DNA of 64,000 nt from Woronichinia naegeliana WA131 (GTDB lineage: Bacteria > Cyanobacteriota > Cyanobacteriia > Cyanobacteriales > Microcystaceae). Below are positions 1-9,461 of the stretch, piece after piece (position 1 is the stretch's first letter; each line of letters starts with the position of its first letter). The position numbers were made by a program, and so were the translations under genes. Location: positions 5,240,272-5,304,271 of the forward strand of contig CP073041.1 in the NCBI GenBank assembly GCA_025370055.1, read 5' to 3'. Below the pieces are notes generated by a model. That model worked only from the letters and a program-made list of their open reading frames with translations, did not search any database and was not told the DNA's origin.

Positions 1-40
1 CAAAAAATGGCTGGACATTAGATCTCTTACAAATTCAAGA

Positions 41-65
41 AAATCCCCCTTTTTAAGGGGGATTT
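41..65. repeat. Perfect palindrome of the AAATCCCCC/GGGGGATTT type
   Basis: Eleven-base arms (AAATCCCCCTT and its complement) flank a TTT loop. A related AAGGGGGAA...CAAGGGGGATC stretch lies at about 1316-1362, on the other side of the IS110-type element. This suggests that the element sits in or next to a dispersed palindromic repeat. It could also act as a transcription terminator hairpin, but there is no obvious U-tract after it. Confidence 0.6.
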
Positions 66-195
66 AGCGATTATCTTGTTTGTCAAGGCCTTGATAGGAT
101 CGCTATCAAATAAAATTAGTCAAAACAAACAACTCATCCTCATACAACTCGTCAGAGAATGAGTTATGTTAACTCTTTCAACCAATATCAGAGAA

Positions 196-1312
<1,117 letters not shown>

Positions 1313-1446
1313 ACCAAGGGGGAATCGGTCTACCACTCTTCCTTTAAGATACAAGGGGGATCAAACGCCATTGTGCAAGAAGTCTATTAATGTAGATTCC
1401 AAATTTTTTTAACTTTAACTTTTAGTTCACCGAAGAGATAGATAAA

Positions 1447-2127
1447 ATGACGGTCATTAAAGCCCAACCCTACGATTATGAATTACCCGTTACGGGTCAA
1501 ATTGCCTTGCTGATTATTGATATGCAGCGTGATTTTCTGGAAGTAGGTGGCTTTGGAGATGCCCTGGGTAATGATGTTCAACAATTACGAGAAATCGTTC
1601 CCACCGTAAAAACATTGCTCGAAGCATTTCGTCAATATCAACTTCCCATTTTTCAAACAGTAGAAGGTCATCGCCCCGATTTATCTGATTGTCCTCCCTC
1701 GAAATTAAAACGGGGTAAAGGAACTTTAAAAATTGGTGATACTGGTTCAATGGGGCGTATTTTAATCTTGGGTGAACCGGGCAATCAAATTATTCCAGAA
1801 TTGGAACCTTTGCCTCATGAAATCGTAATTGCTAAACCAGGTAAGGGGGCTTTTTATGGGACAAATTTAGAATCTCTTTTACAAACTGAAGGGATTACCC
1901 ATCTCATTATCACGGGGGTTACGACCGAAGTTTGTGTACAGACGACCATGCGGGAAGCTAATGACCGAGGTTATGAATGTTTATTAGTGGAAGATGGGAC
2001 TGCCAGCTATTTTCCCGAATTTAAAGAAGCGGCGATCGCCATGGTTCGCGCTCAAGGGGGGATTGTGGGTTGGACTGCTACTGCTGATAAGGTGTTAGAA
2101 GCACTAGAGATAGACAACAGGGAGTGA
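1447..2127 (+). CDS. Isochorismatase-family cysteine hydrolase
   Basis: A 226-residue alpha/beta hydrolase of the isochorismatase-like (cysteine hydrolase) superfamily. The catalytic triad is visible: Asp25 in IIDMQRDF, a Lys in the [12 protein letters not shown] segment (Lys130 or Lys133), and nucleophile Cys163 in [12 protein letters not shown] followed by the conserved MREANDRGY. Family members hydrolyse amides such as ureidoacrylate, biuret, nicotinamide or N-carbamoyl compounds; the substrate here cannot be read from sequence. The start ATG follows an AGAGATAGATAAA leader with only a weak ribosome site. A degraded second copy of the 3' end lies 2.6 kb downstream (4761-4855). The cassette between the two copies contains a cytosine-deaminase-like gene, so a role in amide or nucleobase catabolism is possible but only inferred. 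Confidence 0.9.
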   Translation: MTVIKAQPYDYELPVTGQIALLIIDMQRDFLEVGGFGDALGNDVQQLREIVPTVKTLLEAFRQYQLPIFQTVEGHRPDLSDCPPSKLKRGKGTLKIGDTGSMGRILILGEPGNQIIPELEPLPHEIVIAKPGKGAFYGTNLESLLQTEGITHLIITGVTTEVCVQTTMREANDRGYECLLVEDGTASYFPEFKEAAIAMVRAQGGIVGWTATADKVLEALEIDNRE

Positions 2128-2330
2128 GAAAAAGACTTTGCAGGACTCAGAATACATAATTTTAGTTTGATTATATTGAAACTCAAAAAAACGTAACCAA
2201 TTGTTAAGCTAATTTACAAAATCAGCGATCGCGCTTGTCAGTATCTTCAAGAATATTGGGAATAGTGCTTGGATTATAGTGAATCGTAATGATCGACTAT
2301 AACGACATCTACGATAAAACCAATTAGGTT

Positions 2331-2879
2331 TCAACAAAGTAGCCATACTAATCCAGTGGTAGAATACAAATCGCTTACGATGAAATTCAAAATGATTATT
2401 GCAAATATCAAGAAAGTATTTAAAAAAGCCCATTTTACAGGTATTGATTCAGGTGGTCTTCTAAAATAAGAAAATAGCTTACTTAAAATCACTAGTGAAA
2501 TTATCCAAGCTACGTCGATTACATAAAGTACTAGTAAAAATTGCAGAAAACCTATAGATGAATATCCATTTGCTTGAACAGAAGAAAATTTTCCTAAAAA
2601 AACGATGCAAATTGTTTGTCCAGTAATCACAAAATAATCGTATAACCATGCTAATTCTTTGAGTTTTTTAAAGTCGTCACTAACTAAGTATAATTGATTA
2701 CCAATAAAAAATCGCATGGAAACTAATAAAAACGTTACAATCAGAAGTAAACCGTTTACGATTAGACCAGATAACAATGACTTATGGGCCACTTCAAGCA
2801 TTCTATCGTAAGCAATCCCCATCAACACAGCCAAGAAAAGTGGTGAGATAATAGCCCGTCTTTCCAACTGATTGTTCAT
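2331..2879 (-). CDS. Small multipass membrane protein of unknown function
   Basis: A 182-residue protein that I do not recognise. Hydropathy suggests four membrane spans: about residues 8-25, 38-57, 110-132 and 148-168. A cytosolic-looking charged loop (KKLKELAWLYDYF) lies between the second and third. It starts 4 bp after the stop of the NMT1-like protein, so the two are probably co-transcribed and perhaps translationally coupled. The region is A/T-rich and nearly free of HIP1 sites compared with neighbouring genes, which suggests recent acquisition. It could be a membrane partner of the upstream binding protein, but it has no ABC-permease EAA loop that I can see. Confidence 0.6.
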   Translation of the reverse strand: MNNQLERRAIISPLFLAVLMGIAYDRMLEVAHKSLLSGLIVNGLLLIVTFLLVSMRFFIGNQLYLVSDDFKKLKELAWLYDYFVITGQTICIVFLGKFSSVQANGYSSIGFLQFLLVLYVIDVAWIISLVILSKLFSYFRRPPESIPVKWAFLNTFLIFAIIILNFIVSDLYSTTGLVWLLC

Positions 2880-2883
2880 GATT

Positions 2884-4074
2884 TTATTTTAACCGTATAT
2901 ATTTAATGATGTTTACAAATTTTTTACAACAAGTGTAAAGTTTTCCCTTATTAAGTTTTGTTAACAGTCTAAAAATACCGCAAAGACCAATAAAAACAAG
3001 AATCACAACCACAAAAACGAGACCAATCAAAAGTGAATTAATTTGTAACCTATCTTTATCTCTCTTATCGTAAATAAATCTTCCTATGTCTAGTGAGGAA
3101 TTTTGAGGAATTATTCCCAATGTTGCATAAGTTTCGGCTATACCTTGCCATCTACCTGGATACATATATCCGATTTCAACAATATCAGGCATAATATCCA
3201 ATCGCATTTTTTTTGATTCATAATTTAAATGCTCTAATGTATGACGTTTGCTGTATTTTTTGTAAATTAAGTTAATTATTTCCTGAGTATTTTTATTATT
3301 TTTAAAAGTATATTTCCAGCCTTGTAGCGAAGCCTCTAAAAATTTACGAGATATATCTGAATGCTCTCTTAAGTATTGTTCTGTTGTAAAAAGTGTATCA
3401 CCATAAAAGTCAATTCCCGCCGATCTAGGAGAGAAAATGTTATATTGAATTTTATTTTTTTCAAGTAGATAAGGCTCGTCTGTTGTATAAGCAGAAATAG
3501 CATTAACTTTATCTTTGATTAGGGGAGTAATATCAAATGAATGAGGATAAAGGACTAACTGTTCCTTAGAGATACCTTCATTTTTAAGATAAGCAAATAA
3601 GGAATCTGCATGGGGTTCAATCATAGCTTTTTTGCCAACCAGATTGTGAATATTATTAATTCCTTTATTTTGTTTAGTTAGTAAAACTAGTGGAGAGTGC
3701 TGAAAAATTGCAGCGAGTACAACTATCGGCTCGCCTTTAATATGATCAATTACCAGATCGGATGTGCCAACCCCAAACTCTGCTTGGCCATTTAAAACAG
3801 ATTTAGTTGAGTCTGTCCAATCTGAAGATTCTTCTATTTTAACCCGAAGTCCAGCTTTTCTGTAAAACCCTTTTTCCTGCGCTGCATAATAACCAGCAAA
3901 TTGAAATTGATGCTTCCATTTTAGTTTCAGAGTGATCTCATCCATGTAAGTAGAAGTTTCCTTGATTTGCTCTTTCCCTAAAGCAAAATAACCAGGAAAA
4001 CAAACTACACAGGCAAGTGCAAGAAATAGAATAATCAAAAACCTTGAGCAATTGATTTTAGTTAATTTACCCAT
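2884..4074 (-). CDS. NMT1/THI5-like periplasmic binding protein with C-terminal membrane anchor
   Basis: A 396-residue protein. An N-terminal hydrophobic segment (about residues 10-30) acts as signal or anchor. It is followed by an NMT1/THI5-like solute-binding domain (about 45-330) with the typical opening LKWKHQFQFAGYYAAQEKGF and GQAEFGVGTSDL. A single membrane span follows at about 346-371, with a 25-residue basic tail. Soluble ABC binding proteins do not normally carry a C-terminal span. This layout is seen in sensor proteins where an NMT1 domain feeds a cytosolic kinase or GGDEF module, and here that output domain is missing. NMT1/THI5-type domains typically bind pyrimidine or thiamine-precursor ligands. 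It lies 53 bp downstream of a cytosine-deaminase-like gene in the same orientation, which supports a pyrimidine ligand by inference. Confidence 0.8.
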   Translation of the reverse strand: MGKLTKINCSRFLIILFLALACVVCFPGYFALGKEQIKETSTYMDEITLKLKWKHQFQFAGYYAAQEKGFYRKAGLRVKIEESSDWTDSTKSVLNGQAEFGVGTSDLVIDHIKGEPIVVLAAIFQHSPLVLLTKQNKGINNIHNLVGKKAMIEPHADSLFAYLKNEGISKEQLVLYPHSFDITPLIKDKVNAISAYTTDEPYLLEKNKIQYNIFSPRSAGIDFYGDTLFTTEQYLREHSDISRKFLEASLQGWKYTFKNNKNTQEIINLIYKKYSKRHTLEHLNYESKKMRLDIMPDIVEIGYMYPGRWQGIAETYATLGIIPQNSSLDIGRFIYDKRDKDRLQINSLLIGLVFVVVILVFIGLCGIFRLLTKLNKGKLYTCCKKFVNIIKYIRLK

Positions 4075-4127
4075 AAAAATATATCTGTATATGAATTTTG
4101 TTGATGGCTTTTTATTCCGTTAGTAGT

Positions 4128-4589
4128 TTAGTTACTAATTCCAATATCTTCATTCCAGAGTAAAGGTTTTTTTTCAATAAAGTCTTTCATAAGCTGTTGG
4201 CATTCCTCTAAATTTAAGTCAATTACCTCAACCCCATGATGCTCCATAAAGTCTCTAGCCCCTGGGAATGTTCTTGAATCTCCAGCAACAACTTTTTTTA
4301 TTCCAAATTGAACAACCGCTCCAGCACAAAGATAGCAAGGCATTAGGGTAGAATAAAGTACTGTATTTTGATAGTCTTTAACTCGACCTGCATTGCGAAG
4401 ACAGTCAATTTCCGCATGAGTTACAGGATCATTGTCCTGAACACGTCTGTTGTGTCCTCGGCCGATAATCTTTCCAGACTTTACTAGAACAGAGCCGATA
4501 GGAATTCCTCCCTCATCAAGCCCAAGCATCGCTTCTGCAATAGCTTCTTTCATAAACGTATCTATTGTTAGATTGGCTTGTAAGATCAC
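4128..4589 (-). CDS. Cytosine deaminase-like nucleoside deaminase (FCY1 type)
   Basis: A 153-residue zinc deaminase of the CDA fold. Zinc ligands and the proton shuttle are visible as THAE (His58, Glu60) and PCYLC (Cys85, Cys88). Several stretches match the yeast FCY1-type cytosine deaminase rather than TadA or guanine deaminase: GGIPIGSVLV near the N-terminus, RGHNRRVQ, and the ending LLWNEDIGISN (FCY1 ends with W-EDIG). Length is also close to FCY1 (158). The likely reaction is cytosine (or a related aminopyrimidine) to uracil plus ammonia. It is the first gene of a minus-strand operon followed by the NMT1-like binding protein and a membrane protein. Specificity is inferred from motif resemblance, not proven. 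Confidence 0.85.
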   Translation of the reverse strand: MILQANLTIDTFMKEAIAEAMLGLDEGGIPIGSVLVKSGKIIGRGHNRRVQDNDPVTHAEIDCLRNAGRVKDYQNTVLYSTLMPCYLCAGAVVQFGIKKVVAGDSRTFPGARDFMEHHGVEVIDLNLEECQQLMKDFIEKKPLLWNEDIGISN

Positions 4590-4998
4590 TTTACTATTCC
4601 TGTAGATAAGCAGACATGAATGAACTTTCGTAGAGCTTGATTTATGCCCGTTTCAAACGAGATCGCGGCTCTTATCGGTTAGCTTAAGAAACTCAGCCTC
4701 ACCACTATTCAGTTTAGATTAATTGCGATCAATTTGGATTACTGTGTGCTTCCTTAAATGCGATCACAATGGTTCGCGCTCAAGGGGAAATTGTGGGCTG
4801 GACGGCTCCTGCTGATAAGGTGTTAGAGGCACTAGAGATAAACAACAGGGAGTGAGAAAAAGGTTTTGTTTGTTACCAAGGCAAGGGCTGGAGTTAGGCC
4901 AACCCCACCTACCCTCGAAAATGTTATAGTAGCATTAGATACAAAAATAATTTTTTATTAATGCTATGAAAACCTCTCCTTTCTTGGCCAGAGTGAAT
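4590..4998. other. Intergenic region with a degraded gene remnant
   Basis: This holds the promoter side of the deaminase operon, one near-HIP1 site (GATCGCGG near 4663), the isochorismatase 3' remnant at 4761-4855, and an A/T-rich stretch around 4920-4970. Apart from that remnant I see no coding potential or RNA gene. Confidence 0.5.
4761..4855 (+). pseudogene. Duplicated 3' end of the isochorismatase-family gene
   Basis: About 95 bases match the last 31 codons of the gene at 1447-2127 with only a handful of substitutions. They read MVRAQGEIVGWTAPADKV and end in the same ...NNRE-stop followed by GAAAAAGG. There is no start or upstream part. The two copies bracket the 2.6-kb deaminase/NMT1 cassette. 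They could come from insertion with duplication, or from deletion between two tandem paralogues. Confidence 0.85.
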
Positions 4999-5676
4999 CT
5001 AGGCGAAAACCTTCCCGTTCAAAATCGGAAAAGTGCGATCGCCGTCAGGTAGGATCTGGGGGGGCAGTAACTGTAATTCTCGTCGGGCGGGATCGAGACG
5101 AAAGTGAAAACGACTCAACACATCCATCCCCAAAATCCCCATCACTCCCTCTGGAACCATACCCTGGGACAGTTGTAGAGCCTGTAAGCCTTTGACCTAA
5201 GCCTTATCGAGAATCAAGGGGGGTAAAGCGTAAAGGGCTGCATCCATTTCTCGACAAGCATTGCCAGCCACTGCATAGCGGGTATTCTCGCGGGGAATTG
5301 GTGTTCCTGTTAAGCCTAATAATTTTGTCCAGGCGGCGGTAACGATGGAAATAGAAGCTCCCGTATCTAGTAAAAATTGTCCTGAATGTTCTCCTGTTTT
5401 GACGGTCATTGTCCAGGATAAACCGCCGCTTAAAGCCTGTAAGGGGAGATTGCCCTGACCCTGGATAAGAGGATGAGGTAATTTAGTATTTGCCAAACGG
5501 ATGATGGCTTGGGAAGGAATGGCTTGATCCATTGAGGTCAGCGATCGCGGCCTGGTGACGGTGTTAACGGGCTTGGCAACTTGACCCAGGGCGGGAAACA
5601 TCAAAACTTTTCCCAGGGCGATCGCGGTGATCAACAGAATAATCCAATGGCCAGAATTTTTATCAAACATCGTCAA
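4999..5676 (-). pseudogene. Retropepsin-like aspartyl protease gene with internal amber codon
   Basis: The reading frame starts at 5676 and runs to a stop at 4999, but is interrupted by one TAG at 5197-5199 (codon 160 of about 225). The first part has an N-terminal hydrophobic signal or anchor (about residues 10-30) and the catalytic motif FLLDTGASISIV. The part after the amber codon retains the conserved second half, including GILGMDVLSRFHFRLDP. The downstream half has no other lesion, so the nonsense mutation looks recent, or read-through could occur. Its start overlaps the RND permease stop by 14 bp, so it was the distal gene of that operon. Proteins of this family in cyanobacteria are usually about 200-250 residues; function unknown. 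Confidence 0.82.
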
Positions 5677-8600
5677 TAATTGCAGAACTTTTGGACAGAT
5701 ATTTCGCGGTTAAAGACTTGACCACAATATAAAGCACTGGCACAACAAATAGGCTTAAAAAAGTGGCAACTAGCATTCCACCAAAAACGGCTGTTCCTAA
5801 AGATTGCCGACTACTAGAACCGGCTCCGGTAGCAATCAATAAGGGAATATTGCCGAGCAGTGTGGCGAAACTGGTCATTAAAATGGGGCGTAGTCTTCCC
5901 TGGGCGGCGGCGATCGCGGCTTTAGTAATCGATAAACCCTGTTCTCGCAATTGGTTGGCAAATTCGACAATCAGAATTGAGTTTTTACTGGCTAAACCAA
6001 TTAACATTACTAACCCAATCTGACAGTAAATATCATTGGCAAAACCCCGTAAAAATTGGGCTGCTAAAGCGCCTAAAATAGCTAGAGGAACGGCCAACAT
6101 AATAATAAACGGATCAACATAATTTTCGTATTGGGCCGCTAAAACCAGAAAAACAAAGAGCAATCCCAAGGAAAAGATAATGGGAGCCAAGCCGCCTGAT
6201 TCCAATTCTTCCAGGGAAACCCCCGACCATTCATAACCAAACCCTAAGGGTAAGATTTTCTTGGCTAAATTTTCCATTTTTTCAATCGCCTGACCAGAAC
6301 TGACCCCTGGTGCTGCCGAACCATTGACGGCGATCGCCCGAAAAAGATTATAGTGATTAATCGTCTGGGCACTCACTTTGGAAGTGACAGTTACCAAATT
6401 AGATAGAGGAATCATTTGATTGCTATTAGAGCGCACATAGAGTTGATTAATATCCTCTGGACTATTGCGAAATTGCTGATCGGCCTGTAAATAAACCCGA
6501 TAGGTACGATCTTGTAAAATAAAATCATTCACATAGCTCGATCCCATCGCTGTTTCTAGGGTTTTAAAAATATCATTGACCTCTACTCCCAAAATTTTAG
6601 CGCGATTACGATTCACCTCAATTAATAACTGGGGACTATTGGCCTGAAAAGTGCTAAATACCCGTTGTAATCCAGGGGTTTGATTAGCTTCACCTAATAA
6701 CATTCCCATCGTTTGTACCAAAGTTTCTAAATCACTGTTGGCACGACGATCCTGAAGTTGAAAATTAAAGCCACCAAAGTTTCCTAAACCTCGAATAGCT
6801 GGTGGATTGAGAGGAAAAATACTGGCCTCAGGAATCTGGGAAAATTGACCAAAGAGTTGTCCAATAATTGCCTGTACGGATTGATCTGGCTTTTTGCGCT
6901 CTTGCCAAGGTTTAAGGGTTGTGAAAATAATGCCTTGGTTAGCACTACTGCCACTAAAACTAAAACCGCCCACCGTAAAAGTTCCCACCACTTCTGGCAC
7001 TTTTAAAATTGTCTTTTCTACCTCCGTCATAATCTTGCTGGTATATTGCAAAGAAACCCCTTGAGGAGCCTGAATCAGCGTAATAAAATAGCCCTGATCT
7101 TCTTCTGGTAAAAAAGCGGTAGGTACGATGGTATAAAGCCAGATCGTCACCCCAAAAAGAGCGATAAAAATACCGATAATGAGAGCTTTTAGACGGACTA
7201 ATTTAAAGAGTGAATTCTCATAACTGTTTTGGATAATGCTCAAAAATCCATTAAAACCATTGAAAAACCAGGCAATCCAACGAGGCGGATGTTGCCCCGA
7301 TCGCAACCAAAGAGCGCAGAGAGAAGGGGTTAGGGTCAAGGCCAGAAAGGTAGAAATACCAATGGAAAAGGCGATCGTCAGCGCGAATTGTTGATATAAA
7401 GCTCCAGTTGTACCAGGAAAAAAGGCAACGGGAATAAACACCGCCATTAAGACTAAAGAAGTGGCAATCACAGCACTACTTAACTCCTTCATAGACTCGC
7501 TGGCAGCTTGGTAGGGCGGCAAGCCTTTTGTCTGAATAAAACGACTAATTTGTTCAACGACAATAATGGCATCATCGACAACCATGCCGGTCGCTAAGGT
7601 TAAACCAAACAGAGTTAAACTATTGATGGAAAAATTAAAGGCTTTAACAAAAATAAACGTACCCACTAAAGACAGGGGAATGGTTAAAGAAGGAATCAGT
7701 GTGGTGCGCCAATCCTGAAGAAAAATCAGAATTACGAGAATGACCAACGTGACGGATTCAATTAAGGTTTTGATCACCTCAGACAGAGACTCTTTTACAA
7801 AATTAGTGCTGTCGAGAGCGATTTGATAATCAATCCTTTCTGGAAAATCCTGGGACAATTTTTTGAGTTCTGCTTTCACCAGTTTGCCGACTTCTAACGC
7901 ATTACTATCAATCAACTGATAAATCCCTAAACCAACCGCATCATAACCGCGATAACGAAGAAAGCTATTATAATTTTCTGCTCCCAATTCAACTCGTCCC
8001 ACATCCTTAAAGCGAACAATCAGACCATTATCGCCCGTTTTAAGAATCAGATTATTAAAATCCTCGACATTGGTTAACTGACTACTAGCCCTTAGATCGA
8101 TCTGAAATTCCTGCCCTTTGGGTGCGGGTTCCTTGCCAATTTGACCAGCTCCAACCTGCAAGTTTTGTTCTTTTAAAGCCTGAACAATGTCATCGGTGGT
8201 TAAACTTTGACTGGCTAATTTAATCGGATCCAGCCAGAGTCGCATGGCATATCGTCTTTCCCCAAAAATTCTCACCCCTCCTACCCCTGATAACCGTTTA
8301 ATCGGATCGACTAAATAGCGATCGGCGTAATTACTTAAAAAGACATTATCATACTTGCCATTGGCACTATATAAGCCAATTCCTAATAACAAACTATTAG
8401 ACTGCTTACTAACATTAACCCCAGTTTGTTTAACCGGTTCAGGAAGTTGCGGTTCGGCTAAAGAAACCCGATTTTGCACATCAATGGCGGCAATATCCTT
8501 ATCCCTGGAACGGCTAAAGGTAGCGGTGATACTACTGGTTCCATCATTACTACTGCTAGAACTGAGATATTTTAAGCCTTGTACACCATTGATTTGTCGC

Positions 8601-8800
8601 TCTAAAATATCGGTGACAGCCTTTTCAACCACTTCGGCACTGGCTCCACTGTAGTTGGCTGTTACCTGAATTTCCGTGGGAGAAATATCGGGATATTGGG
8701 CAACGGGCAGATTCACTAAGCTAATCATTCCGACTAACAAAATCAGTAAGGCACAAACACTGGAAAAGACAGGGCGTTTAATGAAGAAATCAACAAACAT
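5663..8800 (-). CDS. RND multidrug efflux permease (HAE1/AcrB-like)
   Basis: A 1045-residue inner-membrane proton antiporter of the AcrB/MexB (HAE1) class. The N-terminus MFVDFFIKRPVFSSV and the PVAQYPDISP segment are classic for the family. The two internally repeated halves each have a periplasmic porter region and a bundle of six spans. The proton-relay aspartates are seen as TLATGMVVDDAIIVVE in the first half; the second half has the GLASKNSILIVEFANQ segment. Full length for the family. No membrane-fusion (AcrA-like) gene is visible next to it. Upstream, the sequence soon runs into a broken gene end and an ISAs1 element, so a former partner gene may have been displaced. It is coupled to the aspartyl-protease gene by a 14-bp overlap. 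Confidence 0.96.
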   Translation of the reverse strand: MFVDFFIKRPVFSSVCALLILLVGMISLVNLPVAQYPDISPTEIQVTANYSGASAEVVEKAVTDILERQINGVQGLKYLSSSSSNDGTSSITATFSRSRDKDIAAIDVQNRVSLAEPQLPEPVKQTGVNVSKQSNSLLLGIGLYSANGKYDNVFLSNYADRYLVDPIKRLSGVGGVRIFGERRYAMRLWLDPIKLASQSLTTDDIVQALKEQNLQVGAGQIGKEPAPKGQEFQIDLRASSQLTNVEDFNNLILKTGDNGLIVRFKDVGRVELGAENYNSFLRYRGYDAVGLGIYQLIDSNALEVGKLVKAELKKLSQDFPERIDYQIALDSTNFVKESLSEVIKTLIESVTLVILVILIFLQDWRTTLIPSLTIPLSLVGTFIFVKAFNFSINSLTLFGLTLATGMVVDDAIIVVEQISRFIQTKGLPPYQAASESMKELSSAVIATSLVLMAVFIPVAFFPGTTGALYQQFALTIAFSIGISTFLALTLTPSLCALWLRSGQHPPRWIAWFFNGFNGFLSIIQNSYENSLFKLVRLKALIIGIFIALFGVTIWLYTIVPTAFLPEEDQGYFITLIQAPQGVSLQYTSKIMTEVEKTILKVPEVVGTFTVGGFSFSGSSANQGIIFTTLKPWQERKKPDQSVQAIIGQLFGQFSQIPEASIFPLNPPAIRGLGNFGGFNFQLQDRRANSDLETLVQTMGMLLGEANQTPGLQRVFSTFQANSPQLLIEVNRNRAKILGVEVNDIFKTLETAMGSSYVNDFILQDRTYRVYLQADQQFRNSPEDINQLYVRSNSNQMIPLSNLVTVTSKVSAQTINHYNLFRAIAVNGSAAPGVSSGQAIEKMENLAKKILPLGFGYEWSGVSLEELESGGLAPIIFSLGLLFVFLVLAAQYENYVDPFIIMLAVPLAILGALAAQFLRGFANDIYCQIGLVMLIGLASKNSILIVEFANQLREQGLSITKAAIAAAQGRLRPILMTSFATLLGNIPLLIATGAGSSSRQSLGTAVFGGMLVATFLSLFVVPVLYIVVKSLTAKYLSKSSAIIDDV

Positions 8801-9044
8801 AAGGGAAAATTAGCAGGAATTTGACGGTGAAGCAGTTGAGGATTTGGGTAAGACCCATGAGAAGATGGGGTGAGATTTTCGATCTAATATTTTTTGACTT
8901 AGTGTAACGCTTGCACACCGTTAAGAAACTGCTACGGGTTGAGATTGCCTTTAGATGGCATTGTGTCCTATTCTGCAAGCTTGACGATCAAGGGCTTAAA
9001 CGCCTTACCTGTCGGTGTTTTAGAGAGCAAACTGCTGAACACTG
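8801..9044. other. Intergenic region upstream of the RND permease
   Basis: Non-coding apart from the short gene end at 8968-9044. It presumably contains the permease promoter. No clear operator or hairpin was recognised. Confidence 0.4.
8968..9044 (-). pseudogene. 3' end of an unidentified gene cut by ISAs1
   Basis: On the minus strand the frame reads AVFSSLLSKTPTGKAFKP followed by LIVKLAE and a stop. This looks like a genuine protein C-terminus rather than chance. The upstream part is absent because the ISAs1-type element begins at about 9045. I do not recognise the family; the TPTGK stretch alone is too short to assign. Confidence 0.35.
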
Positions 9045-9461
9045 CAGGGCGAACGCATCTAAAAATGATACAGATGCAAGAACATTATAGAGGGATGGAT
9101 AAGGGAAAATAAGGAAAAGTGCATAGAAAACAAAAGCGATGAAACTCCGACCCAAATATAGACTGGTAGAACACTTTGCCGAAATAGATGACCCTCGCAT
9201 CGAACGAACAAAACGGCATAAACTCATTGATATTCTAACGATTGCCATCTTAGCCGTCATTTGTGGAGCAGAAGGTTGGGTAGCCATGGAAAGTTTCGGC
9301 AAGGCTAAACATCAATGGCTAAAAAAAATTTTGGAATTGCCGAATGGCATCCCCTCCGACGATACGTTTGCGCGTGTATTTGCTAGTCTGAATCCAGAGC
9401 AATTTCAAGACTGTTTTCTGCATTGGGTCAAAAGTATAGCGGAGGTAAGTGAGGGAGAAGT

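Noticed and set aside
2209-2433. 74-residue minus-strand frame overlapping the small membrane protein
   Set aside because: It overlaps the end of the better-supported gene in another frame, with basic and aromatic composition and no start signal.
8790-9302. Two short minus-strand frames between the RND gene and ISAs1
   Set aside because: One runs antisense through the ISAs1 transposase; the other has no coding character. Only the third-frame C-terminal remnant at 8968-9044 looked real.
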